A stretch of 64,000 nt of DNA, taken from positions 682,001 through 746,000 of the forward strand of contig NZ_JONW01000006.1 of NCBI RefSeq assembly GCF_000712075.1. Reading direction: 5' to 3'. This DNA is from Caulobacter sp. UNC358MFTsu5.1 (GTDB lineage: Bacteria; Pseudomonadota; Alphaproteobacteria; Caulobacterales; Caulobacteraceae). Within the stretch, counting starts at the first letter, position 1, and every line of letters begins with the position of its first letter. Of this stretch, positions 7,704 to 15,792 are shown one piece after another. A program made the position numbers and the translations under genes. The notes under the pieces were generated by a model. That model ran no database searches, was not told the origin of the DNA, and saw nothing but the letters and a program-made list of their open reading frames with translations.

Positions 7704-8501
7704 TCAGTCGCCGCCCAGGGCGAAAGTCCTCAGAATCTCCTGGCTGGCGCGATAGGGCGCGTCGGGCCAGCTCAGGGGACCCGAATCGACCGCTCCTGGC
7801 CAGACGTGGCCGGCCTGCATCCGCCACTCCTCCAACACTTGCCCCTGGCAGTCGTAAACGGCCCTGGCCGCGCCGGGGGTCGCCAGCTCGCGGCGAAGCC
7901 TGCAGCCGTAGCGGGCGCGACGCGCCTGGGCCGAAGCCGCCAGCTGCGCGGCGTTCTGATCGCTGTCGCCGATCATCACGATCAAGGGGCCGACCGGTCG
8001 GCGCAAGGTTTGGGCTGGCTTGTCCGGGGCCGGGAGACCCCCGGAAACCAGCGCCGCGCCGGCAAACAGGTTGGGTTGCGCCAGCAGCATGCGTTCGGCC
8101 ATCGCCGCGCCGTTGGAGACGCCGACCAGGAAGACGGGCGTCGTGGGCGAGGCCAGGCGGGCGCGCAGGTGAACCGCAAGGGCCGCGATGAACGCCTCGT
8201 CGGCGCGACCCGACGCTTCGTCGGCGGCCCAGCCCCCGTTGATCCCGTTCGGATAGGCCACGATGAAACCGCCCTTGCCGGCGTCGGCGTCGAGATCGGA
8301 GATGTGGCGCATGGCCGCGCCGGAAGCCGGGCGCGGGTGCAGGGCGATGAGGATCGCGCGCGGCGGAGCGCTGATCGTGGTCAACTCGAAGCGCCGCTCC
8401 GCGCCATCCACCGTCAAGGTTCGGGTCTCGGGAGCCGCCCAGGCGGGCGACACGAAGGCTAAGCCGGCGACAGCCGCGACGAACACCAACCAACGGGACA
8501 T
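7704..8501 (-). CDS. secreted LpqC/PHB-depolymerase-like esterase
   Basis: 265 aa; start at MSRWLVF with AAAGGAG six bases upstream. The signal peptide runs to SPAWA. The alpha/beta-hydrolase core shows LIALHPRPASG (oxyanion strand), FIVAYPNGINGGW, the nucleophile elbow GVSNGAAMA (Ser), an acid near MIGDSDQN, and the catalytic His in AGHVWPG. This is the layout of LpqC-type polyhydroxybutyrate depolymerase/feruloyl-esterase relatives. It is preceded by the TGAAAG-type site at 8524-8554, whose -10-like block would place the transcript start ~15-20 bases before the start codon. Confidence 0.85.
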   Translation of the reverse strand: MSRWLVFVAAVAGLAFVSPAWAAPETRTLTVDGAERRFELTTISAPPRAILIALHPRPASGAAMRHISDLDADAGKGGFIVAYPNGINGGWAADEASGRADEAFIAALAVHLRARLASPTTPVFLVGVSNGAAMAERMLLAQPNLFAGAALVSGGLPAPDKPAQTLRRPVGPLIVMIGDSDQNAAQLAASAQARRARYGCRLRRELATPGAARAVYDCQGQVLEEWRMQAGHVWPGAVDSGPLSWPDAPYRASQEILRTFALGGD

Positions 8502-8523
8502 AGGGGACTCCTTTGGCGCCACC

Positions 8524-8554
8524 ATGCCTTGGCCGGCCGGCCTTGGCTTTCATC
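8524..8554 (-). promoter_or_regulatory. putative alternative-sigma promoter (TGAAAG family), site 3
   Basis: GATGAAAGCC and, at the shared distance, GCAT. It is ideally placed for the LpqC-like esterase gene, with the ribosome binding site and start immediately downstream. Confidence 0.55.
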
Positions 8555-8787
8555 CAGCGGCGAGCGCGCCGGCGCCCGCAGCGCCTGGCTTGACGCCCAG
8601 GCGTCAGGTTCCGCCGCTGGCGGCGAGGCCGCCGGCGCCGGCGCGGTGCGGTGGTCCATAGGCGGGCGGCGATCGCCGCCCCATCGCCGCCCTCCTGAAA
8701 TCATCAGGAAGATCTCAGGTCGCCATCAGGCCTTCGACGGCGCCTTGAGGCACCAGGCTTTTCCACCTTGTCGTCGGGAAAAGTCTC

Positions 8788-10791
8788 ATGCGCCGCGTAA
8801 TGCTGCTGACTTCGTGCTGTCTATGGGCCGCGGCTCCGGCCTTGGCCGCCGCACAGGAAAGAACCGCCTTCCCTGCGGACTTCTACAGGGTGTTTGCGCC
8901 GCGCAACGCCTTGGACATGGTCGCGCGCACGCCGGGGTTCACGCTTCAGGAAGGCGACGAGCGGCGCGGTTACGCCGGCAGCCTGGGAAACGTGCTGATC
9001 GACGGCCGTCGCCCGGCCGGCAAGAGCCAGACCCTCAAGGACGCCTTGCAACTGATCCCCGCGTCCCAGGTGCTGCGGATCGAGATGCTCGCCGGCGCGG
9101 AGGCGGCCGGCGATCCGTCTGGCTACGCGATGATCGTCAATGTCGTGCGCACACCTTCGGCCGGCCAGGGCTTCTGGAGCGCGGGCGCGGAGATCGCCAA
9201 TCGCGGCCGTCCCGCGCCGAGCGGCTCGGTCAGTTGGTCGGGTCGCCGTCACGACACCAACTACAGCCTCGGCGCGCAGACCTACAGCCTCCAGCGCGAT
9301 CTGCCGGGCACGTACAAGACCTTTGACGAGCACGGGCAAGAGGTCGGCGAGGGCCGGGAAGCCTCGCCGCGCGTCTATGACGAATATGCGCTCAACGGAT
9401 CGCTTGACCGCCCTGTCGCCGACGGCGCGCTCAGCTTGACCGGCAAGCTCAAGTACTCGCGCTACCATGAGGACACCACGCTCGCCTCGACCTCGGCCGT
9501 CGGCGCGGCGAGCCAGGTGACGCCTTACACTGAAACCTACCGGATCGATGAGCTTGGCGCGCAGTATGACCGCCAACTGGGTCCATGGGCGCTCAGCGCG
9601 ATCGGGCTGTTCAATCGCACTCGTTTCTCCAGCGCCGTAACCGCGATCAAGACGCCGGACGACAGTCGATTCGACCAGGAGGTGGCTCACCGTTCGGCGG
9701 AAAACATCCTGCGCGCCAGCTTGGCCCGCGGCTTTGGCCAGCACCGCGTGGAGCTGGGCTACGAACATGCGCGCAACAGTCTGCGCGCCCAGCTGGCGCT
9801 GACGTTCGCCCAGGGCGGGACATCATTCCCGATCGAGATTCCAGACTCCAACGCCCTGATCATGGAGCGACGCGAGGACCTCTACGTCAGCGACCTGTGG
9901 CGGTTGACGCCAGACCTGACCGGCGAGGCGCGCCTGGGCTACGAGCGGTCCGAGCTTGCATTTCGCGGCGACACTAACGCGCGCGTCCGCTATGGCTTCT
10001 TCAAGCCCTCGGTCACCTTGACCCGGCGGTTTGGCGCCAACCAACTGGCTTTTCGCGTCTATCGCGATATCGGCCAGATCGATTTCGACGATTTCGTCTC
10101 CACCGCATCCTTGAAGGACGCGGTCATAGACGGCGGGAACCCGGCCTTGCGGACCCAGACGCAATGGCGCGCCGAGCTGACCGGGGACGTCCGTTTTGGT
10201 CCGCGCACGACCTTGACGTTGAAGCTCTATCACAGCGCTCTTCGTGACACCGCCGACCTGACGCCGATCCAGAAAGACGGGGCGGCCTATGATGCGCCGG
10301 GCAATATCGGCGACGGCGCGATCACCGGTGCGAGCGTTAGCCTCCACCTGCCCCTCGACCGACTCATCCCCGGCGGCTCCATGCAGATTGACCTGATGGG
10401 TCAGACCACCCGGGTCACCGACCCGGTGACCGGGCGCAAACGGATCATCTCTGCTCTGGCGAGGACAACGCATGCGGTGTCGTTCCGGCAAGATGTCCCG
10501 CGGCGACACCTGGCCTGGGGTCTTGATTACACCGACGCCTCGTCACAGACCAAATTCAAGCTCGCCGAGACCGACACCACGCAGGATGCATCCACCCTCA
10601 ATCTCTATGTCGAGCGCAACGCACTTGGGCCCTATAGTTTGAGGCTCGCCCTCAACGCGCTGAACAATCCGCCCGCGTCGCGCCAAAGGGTGTTCTACGC
10701 CCGCGACCGCGATGGCGCCGTCGAACGCGTGGAGGCGCAGAAGCGCCTGTCGGGCTCGTGGCTCAATGTGACGTTGTCGCGGCCGTTCTAG
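8788..10791 (+). CDS. TonB-dependent outer-membrane receptor
   Basis: 667 aa with a signal peptide (to ALAAAQE), a plug domain (~35-125: ALDMVARTPGFTLQEG, GNVLIDGRRPAGKSQTL, SQVLRIEMLAGAEAAGDP), and a beta-barrel rich in alternating aromatic strands ending in the terminal Phe (NVTLSRPF) needed for BAM insertion. No TonB box is clear. At 667 aa it is at the small end of the family and lacks iron-regulation landmarks, so the ligand is unknown. It converges, with a 29-bp overlap, on the CadC-like regulator gene. Confidence 0.88.
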   Translation: MRRVMLLTSCCLWAAAPALAAAQERTAFPADFYRVFAPRNALDMVARTPGFTLQEGDERRGYAGSLGNVLIDGRRPAGKSQTLKDALQLIPASQVLRIEMLAGAEAAGDPSGYAMIVNVVRTPSAGQGFWSAGAEIANRGRPAPSGSVSWSGRRHDTNYSLGAQTYSLQRDLPGTYKTFDEHGQEVGEGREASPRVYDEYALNGSLDRPVADGALSLTGKLKYSRYHEDTTLASTSAVGAASQVTPYTETYRIDELGAQYDRQLGPWALSAIGLFNRTRFSSAVTAIKTPDDSRFDQEVAHRSAENILRASLARGFGQHRVELGYEHARNSLRAQLALTFAQGGTSFPIEIPDSNALIMERREDLYVSDLWRLTPDLTGEARLGYERSELAFRGDTNARVRYGFFKPSVTLTRRFGANQLAFRVYRDIGQIDFDDFVSTASLKDAVIDGGNPALRTQTQWRAELTGDVRFGPRTTLTLKLYHSALRDTADLTPIQKDGAAYDAPGNIGDGAITGASVSLHLPLDRLIPGGSMQIDLMGQTTRVTDPVTGRKRIISALARTTHAVSFRQDVPRRHLAWGLDYTDASSQTKFKLAETDTTQDASTLNLYVERNALGPYSLRLALNALNNPPASRQRVFYARDRDGAVERVEAQKRLSGSWLNVTLSRPF

Positions 10792-12430
10792 GCCGGGTGA
10801 GCGCGTCCAGTTTCTCAAAAGCCTCGCGGGCCTTGGCGGCGTCGCCGCCCAGGCACCAGCGCGACAGGGGCCCTTGGGCGAACCGTCCATAGTCCAGCGC
10901 GGGCCATTGCCCCTGGTGTTCCAGGCCGATCGCCCTGGCCTGCGCGGCCTGTCCCAGTTGCGCATCGGCCGCCGCCAGGGTGATCGACGACCAGACCTGC
11001 CGCACGATCTGGCGAGATCGACCGGCGTAGGCCCTGGCCTGCACATAGTCGCCCCGGGCCAGCGCCATGTCGGCCATGCGCGAGAGGATCACCCAATGGG
11101 CCGGATCGGCCGCTGGCAGGGAGGCGTCCAGCGCCTTCAGGTCGGCGATGGCCTCGGCGCTGTCGGACGTGCACTGGCCGGTGACGAACCTGAGCTCGAT
11201 ACGGGCCATAAGATTGTCGGGTTCCAGATCGAGCACGCGCTGGAAAGCAGCGGCCGACTGATCGCGCTCGCCGGCGTACTTCTTGTAGAGCGCCACCTGA
11301 TAGACCACACCCGCGTCGTAGGGCGCCAGGCGAAGCGCGTGGTCGGCGTGCGCGGCGGCGCGAGCGGCCTGAGCCGGGGTGTCGGAGGGCGGATTGAACA
11401 GCGCGAAATTGGCCATGACCTGCGCCAGGCTGGCGAAGGCCAGGGCGTAGTCGGGATCCTTGCTGATGGCCCTTTCCCAGACCCAGTAGGAATCCTTGGT
11501 CGGAGGCCCAGGCCACTCCTGATCGGCGCCGGGCACCCAGGTGCCCAACAGCACCAGTTCCCATGGACTGAGGCTCATCACCGGCTTTGCCTGAACCGAG
11601 CGCTTGGCCGCCTGCATGACCGCCCGCTCCAGCTGCGCCGACAGCGTCGAAACCGCGGCGGCCTGATCGTCGTGACCTGCGAACCTCTCCGCGCCCGACC
11701 ACAGGGCGTCGCCGGTCGAGAAATCATGAAGCTGCACGCGAAGCTCGCTTGCCTGTCCCACCGTCTTGGCCAGGCCGGTGACCACGTAGACATAGGCGCG
11801 CTGCGGGTCGGGCCTGGCGCTTTGATCGGAGCGGCGGACCTTGATCTGATCGAAGCGCGCCAGCGCCGCGGTCAGTTCGTCGGTCAGAATCCTGGTCCGC
11901 GATGCGTCCTCGTCGCCGCCTAGCGGCTTGACCAGCACGACGACGCCGTCCACCTGAGAGGGGGGCGGGGCGCGCTGAAGCGTCACGACTGCGGTGATCG
12001 CCAGCACCAGCCCGATCAGAGCCGCGAGCCATCCGGCCCAGCGCCGGTTGGCCCGGCGCGGGCCGCGGCTCTGGTCGGACGTCGGCCTTTCCAAGGCCGG
12101 GGCCTTGGTCACCTCCCCCACCAGGCTGTAGCCGCGCTTTGGTATGGTTCGGATGACCTCGTCGCCGTCCTGCTGGCGCAAGGCTTTGCGCAGCAAGGAA
12201 ATGGCCCGTGTCAGGCTCTCGTCCCCGCCATGGGCCACGCCCCACACGGCGTCGATAATCGCTTTGCGCGACAGCACCTGGCCTTCGTGGGCGACCAGAA
12301 AACATAGCACCGCCATCACGCGCGGCTCGACCGTCTGGGTGTCGTCCCCGAGCCGGATAAGATTGTGCGATGGATAGACGGCGGCCTGGCCCAGGCAAAA
12401 GGCGTGGGGCGCGGTGAAGTCTTCTTTCAT
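10763..12430 (-). CDS. CadC/ToxR-like membrane-bound winged-helix regulator with TPR region
   Basis: 555 aa from MKEDFTAPHAF (20 codons after the most upstream ATG). Residues ~10-105 form an OmpR/CadC winged helix: VEPRVMAVLCFLVAHEGQVLSR, AIIDAVWG..., GGDESLTRAISLLRKAL and VIRTIPKRGYSL. One membrane segment follows (~WAGWLAALIGLVLAITAVV). The C-terminal periplasmic part has TolB-like and TPR repeats (AHADHALRLAPYDAGVVYQ, FQRVLDLEPDNLMARIEL). This type regulates genes directly from the membrane. The convergent TonB receptor is a plausible but unproved target. Confidence 0.85.
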   Translation of the reverse strand: MKEDFTAPHAFCLGQAAVYPSHNLIRLGDDTQTVEPRVMAVLCFLVAHEGQVLSRKAIIDAVWGVAHGGDESLTRAISLLRKALRQQDGDEVIRTIPKRGYSLVGEVTKAPALERPTSDQSRGPRRANRRWAGWLAALIGLVLAITAVVTLQRAPPPSQVDGVVVLVKPLGGDEDASRTRILTDELTAALARFDQIKVRRSDQSARPDPQRAYVYVVTGLAKTVGQASELRVQLHDFSTGDALWSGAERFAGHDDQAAAVSTLSAQLERAVMQAAKRSVQAKPVMSLSPWELVLLGTWVPGADQEWPGPPTKDSYWVWERAISKDPDYALAFASLAQVMANFALFNPPSDTPAQAARAAAHADHALRLAPYDAGVVYQVALYKKYAGERDQSAAAFQRVLDLEPDNLMARIELRFVTGQCTSDSAEAIADLKALDASLPAADPAHWVILSRMADMALARGDYVQARAYAGRSRQIVRQVWSSITLAAADAQLGQAAQARAIGLEHQGQWPALDYGRFAQGPLSRWCLGGDAAKAREAFEKLDALTRPRTAATTSH

Positions 12431-12636
12431 TCCATCTCGCAAGGCCTGACGATCTACGGCGCCGCTATATGACGCCCATACTCCGAACAAACCGCAAGCC
12501 GCTCAAGCGCTCGGCCCGGCCGGGGAGGGCGCGTTCGGGAGCGCCGGCGCAGGCCGGAAAGACACGACGGGACGGACGGCCCGTGCGGCGCCGGGTGATC
12601 CCGAGGGGCGGGCAAGCCGGCGCGGGCGGCGCGCCG

Positions 12637-12656
12637 TTACACTTCGACACTCTTCG
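12637..12656 (+). promoter_or_regulatory. tandem 10-bp operator-like motif, copy 2
   Basis: TTACACTTCG followed directly by ACACTCTTCG, the best-conserved second half of the three copies. It lies ~80 bp before the start of the exported protein at 12734. Confidence 0.5.
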
Positions 12657-12733
12657 TCAAGCGCTCGAAAGCGCTCGTTTGCGTGACGATGTTTCCATCG
12701 GGTCATCGAGGACGCCCATCCAAGGACCTGCCC

Positions 12734-13141
12734 ATGCGCACGCTTTCCACCTTCGCCATCGGACTCTTCAGTTTCGCCGCCCTGACCACGCTGGTCGCCG
12801 CGCCCGCCCAGGCTGGTCAGCACGGCCGTTTCACCAGCGTGCAGGGCGCGCGCGGCCACGGCTATGTCCACAGCCGCAACGTCAGCCGCCAGCCCGGCGC
12901 GATTGACGTGTCGCGTTCGACCCGGACCAATTCCGGGCGCGGCGTCGCCAACCAGCGCAGCGCCCAGTGGGGCGATGGCGCCTACCAGGGCGGCGCGAGC
13001 CATACCTTCGCCAACGGCGCCTCGGCCGGCCGCAGCACCAGCATCGTCGACAACGGCGACGGCTCGGTGAGCTATTCGGCCTCGCGCACACGCCTGGACG
13101 GTTCGACCCGTTCGGTCAGCGGCACCGCCCAGCGGCCCTGA
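12734..13141 (+). CDS. small exported Gly/Ser-rich protein of unknown function
   Basis: 135 aa. Start at MRTLSTFAIGLFSFAALTTL, a clear signal peptide cleaved near APAQA. The mature part is rich in Gly, Ser, Arg and Asn with a loose repeated pattern (GHGYVHSRNVSRQPG, TRTNSGRGVANQRSAQW, GGASHTFANGASAGRST). I do not recognise a family; a surface or periplasmic structural role is possible. It has its own operator-like motif upstream and a strong hairpin just downstream, so it is probably monocistronic. Confidence 0.75.
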   Translation: MRTLSTFAIGLFSFAALTTLVAAPAQAGQHGRFTSVQGARGHGYVHSRNVSRQPGAIDVSRSTRTNSGRGVANQRSAQWGDGAYQGGASHTFANGASAGRSTSIVDNGDGSVSYSASRTRLDGSTRSVSGTAQRP

Positions 13142-13146
13142 CCTTT

Positions 13147-13183
13147 CGCCAGACGCCCGGTTCCGACCGTCGGGCGTCTGGCG
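13147..13183 (+). terminator. intrinsic-terminator-like hairpin
   Basis: A perfect 12-bp stem, CGCCAGACGCCC / GGGCGTCTGGCG, with a 13-base loop starts 6 bases after the stop codon of the exported protein. There is no T-run, which is common in high-GC genomes. Confidence 0.65.
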
Positions 13184-13293
13184 ACCTTCCCCCGCCTTGG
13201 GGCGCGGCCGCGGCCGCGCCCTTTTTTGGGTCTGAAGCCGGCCGGGCCTCGACGACGCGTCGACAGGCCGACCAATCGCAACCGGTAAGCCTG

Positions 13294-14364
13294 TCAGCGC
13301 CGCAAACTCAGCGCGCCAAGGGCGAGACTCCATCCGCCGCGCGCGCCCGCCCAGCGCTGGGGGGCGCGCTCGGCGCGCAACGCGGGGGCAGCGGGCGCCG
13401 CGGGGGGCGTAAGCCCGGACAGGACCTTCGCCGCCACCGCGCGATCGATGTTGCCGCCGCTGAGCACGACCGCGACCCTTTTGCCCTGGTAACGACCGCG
13501 GGTCTTCTCCAGGGCCGCGTATGCGGCCGCGCCGGCGCCTTCGGCGATATTGTGCGTGGCCTCATAAAGGGTGCGGATGGCCTGGGCGATCTCGTCTTCG
13601 CTCACCGTCACGATGTCGGCGGCGCCGCCCAGGACGACCTCGAGCGCCTCGGCCATGGGCTGGCGGCAGGCCAGCCCATCGGCGAAGGTCGATGCTCCAG
13701 CGCCCGTTGTCACCTGCCGGTTGTGAAACGAGGCCGCGAAGGCGGGCGCCTGCTCGGCGACGACGCCGACGATCTTCGTCCTGAGGCCCAGCAGGTCTCG
13801 CACGGCGATCAGGCCGCAGACGCCGCTTCCCATCCCGAGCGGCGCGAACACGGTGTCGAGATCTGGACAGGCGGTGAACAGTTCCCATGCGTATGTGGCC
13901 ACGCCCTTGACGATCTCCCTGTGGAACGAGGATACGAGAAGGTAGCCGCGAGCGGCCGCCTCCTGGGCGGCGGCGTCTCGGGCTTCGTCGAAGTCCTTGC
14001 CCTTGACGAGCAACTCGGCGCCGAAGGCGACCATGGCCGCGTTCTTCTCGGGCGAATTGCCCTCCGGGACCACGATCAGCGCAGGAAGGCCCGCCTCCAC
14101 GGCCGCGATCGCCACCGACTGGCCGTGGTTGCCGCGGGTCGCCGTCACCAGCCCGGCGGGCAGGGCCGCCGACCTGAGATGATCGACAAAGACCAGTCCG
14201 CCGCGCGCCTTGAACGAGCCCGTGGGCGTGTGGTTCTCATGCTTGACGATCACTTCGGCGCCGCACCGGCTGGCCAGCAGGGGCCAGGCATAGGCCGGGG
14301 TGGGCGCCACCCGCCGCCGCACCACCGCCAGGGCGTGCTCCAGGTCCTTCCGATCGAATTCCAT
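13294..14364 (-). CDS. threonine/serine dehydratase-like PLP enzyme (fold type II)
   Basis: 356 aa; start MEFDRKDLEHAL with GGAGA six bases upstream. The PLP lysine is in TPTGSFKARGG (~residue 50), followed by the substrate loop TRGNHGQSVAIAA, the glycine-rich phosphate site GMGSGVCGLIA, and SGGNIDRAV near the end. This matches the serine/threonine dehydratase/racemase group acting on beta-hydroxy amino acids. It lacks a C-terminal ACT regulatory domain, so it would be the catabolic or unregulated type. The last ~35 residues are Ala/Pro/Arg-rich and probably a tail. A decayed paralog lies at 1381-1928. Confidence 0.88.
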   Translation of the reverse strand: MEFDRKDLEHALAVVRRRVAPTPAYAWPLLASRCGAEVIVKHENHTPTGSFKARGGLVFVDHLRSAALPAGLVTATRGNHGQSVAIAAVEAGLPALIVVPEGNSPEKNAAMVAFGAELLVKGKDFDEARDAAAQEAAARGYLLVSSFHREIVKGVATYAWELFTACPDLDTVFAPLGMGSGVCGLIAVRDLLGLRTKIVGVVAEQAPAFAASFHNRQVTTGAGASTFADGLACRQPMAEALEVVLGGAADIVTVSEDEIAQAIRTLYEATHNIAEGAGAAAYAALEKTRGRYQGKRVAVVLSGGNIDRAVAAKVLSGLTPPAAPAAPALRAERAPQRWAGARGGWSLALGALSLRR

Positions 14365-14645
14365 GGCGTCTCCTTCAGTGTTTTCCAAGCCAGGCCCTCA
14401 GGCATGGGCCTTGACGGCTGCGCTCCGGCTCGACGCGCCTTTGGCGGACTGGCCAGGCCCTGTGGCCAGGAGCGCCGCGGCCTCGGCCATGGCCGGTTTT
14501 CGACCAAGGTTCATCGCGCCCCGCCAAGTCCCGGCGATCGGGCGGCCAGCGGGCGCGGCAGCCGTGGCGTTCATCCTGCACGCCTGACGCGCACGGTGAA
14601 GCCGGACGCTCGCCGCCCGGCGCCAGGCGACGGGCGTTGTGGGCC

Positions 14646-15134
14646 TCAGTCTGGGTCCGCCGACCGGCGCATGGTCATTGTCGACACCATCAGGAAGTCC
14701 TCGTCCTGCGGCGACTTGAACGAAACCGCCTGGACCAGGCGTTGACCATCCAGCGTCCACGACGTTCGGCCCGCGCCGCGGGGCGTCTGCTTGTCGACAA
14801 TAAGGCGGCTCGAGGTCCAGGCGCCGCGCGCCGGCGCCAGGGGCGGGAAGCCGAAGCTGTCGAACCAGAACCACAGGACCTTGAGATCGCCCGGATCCAC
14901 CATCATCACGCCGTGCCCGCAGAGGCGGCCGCCGGTGCTGAGCGTTTCTTCGTAATCGACCAGCAGATGCAGGGCCATCGGGTCGAGCCGAGCTGTCCAG
15001 GTCCCGACCGTTTCCCCGCCCGCGCCCCAGGGGCTGGCGAGCCGCTGCCCCTGGCCTGTCCATACGCCTACAAACCCCGCGAGGCGCGAGCGTTCGGCGG
15101 CGATAGGAGAAGCTTCAAGGGTCATGTCGCGCAT
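14646..15134 (-). CDS. DUF1579-like small protein
   Basis: 162 aa from MRDMTLEASP. The sequence has the lipocalin-like pattern of DUF1579 relatives: RLAGFVGVWTGQGQ...SPWG near the start, GTWTARLDPMALHLLVDYEE, MMVDPGDLKVLWFWFDSFG, WTLDGQRLVQAVSFKSP and a final SFKSPQDEDFLMVSTMTM strand. These proteins are probably small-ligand carriers or heme/steroid-binding folds; no activity can be assigned. A TGAAAG-type site lies ~105 bp upstream. A truncated paralog occurs at 50339-50824. Confidence 0.65.
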   Translation of the reverse strand: MRDMTLEASPIAAERSRLAGFVGVWTGQGQRLASPWGAGGETVGTWTARLDPMALHLLVDYEETLSTGGRLCGHGVMMVDPGDLKVLWFWFDSFGFPPLAPARGAWTSSRLIVDKQTPRGAGRTSWTLDGQRLVQAVSFKSPQDEDFLMVSTMTMRRSADPD

Positions 15135-15735
15135 GTTCGTCGCCTGCTGGACCGTGCGGCCTGGTTCGTCGACCTGGCGGCCCCGCGCCCCTACGGGAAT
15201 ACACGTGGACGTCCGCCCAAGGCCGGGGCGCTCGATCATGGCGTGGGCCAAGGCCGTGGTCTTTCATCCACCGGCTGACCTGGAGACGGAAGAACCTTCG
15301 GGCTGCCTGGCCAGGCAGCATGGACCGCAGTCGGGGCCTGCATGGGCCGGAACGGCGTGACCCGTCCATCGCAACGTCGTCAGATAGTCCGGCGCGACCG
15401 GAAAGGCTTCGCCAAGGCTCGTCGCGCGGATCTTCGCCGACACCAGCGCGACGACCGGGACGGCTGCACGAGCGGGTTTGGCGATCCCGGGCGTTCCCAG
15501 TCTCGCCGGCTTTGCAAGTTCCTTGCGCAACGCATTGTCACCGGCTGGCCATCCTTCAGCCTGCCGCCCTTGGAGGGCGATGGGCGAACGGCGCTTCGGC
15601 TTGGAGGATGGCGCTCGCGCGTGGTCAGGGTCTTGGAGGTCTGCCTCAGGTCGCGCGCCTAGGATCTCGGACTTACTGCTTCACCCGGCTTCAGCAGGTT
15701 ACGGACGCGGCCAAGCCGGCGTATTCGAAACCGGC
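15135..15735. other. stretch without a convincing gene
   Basis: Holds the promoter-like site at 15238-15268. A minus-strand frame 15264-15530 (ATG, then KELAKPARLGTPGIAKPA and FPVAPDYLTTLRWTG) has a mildly protein-like composition but no ribosome binding site or recognised family. Nothing else supportable. Confidence 0.35.
15238..15268 (-). promoter_or_regulatory. putative alternative-sigma promoter (TGAAAG family), site 4
   Basis: GATGAAAGAC with CCAT at the shared distance, directed toward the DUF1579-like gene, ~105-bp leader. Confidence 0.5.
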
Positions 15736-15768
15736 CGGCGGCCTTCGACGCCACGCCGAAGGCCGCCG
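15736..15768 (-). terminator. intrinsic-terminator-like hairpin after the autotransporter gene
   Basis: A 12-bp perfect stem (CGGCGGCCTTCG / CGAAGGCCGCCG) with a 9-base loop, extended by an imperfect ACCGG/CCGGT base, 25 bases after the stop codon at 15793. Confidence 0.65.
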
Positions 15769-15792
15769 ACCGGTTCGCGCGGGATGGCCTGG

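Noticed and set aside
13294..14745. Plus-strand open frame covering the dehydratase region
   Set aside because: Antisense shadow; the minus strand has the PLP motif, ribosome binding site and full-length homology to its own paralog.
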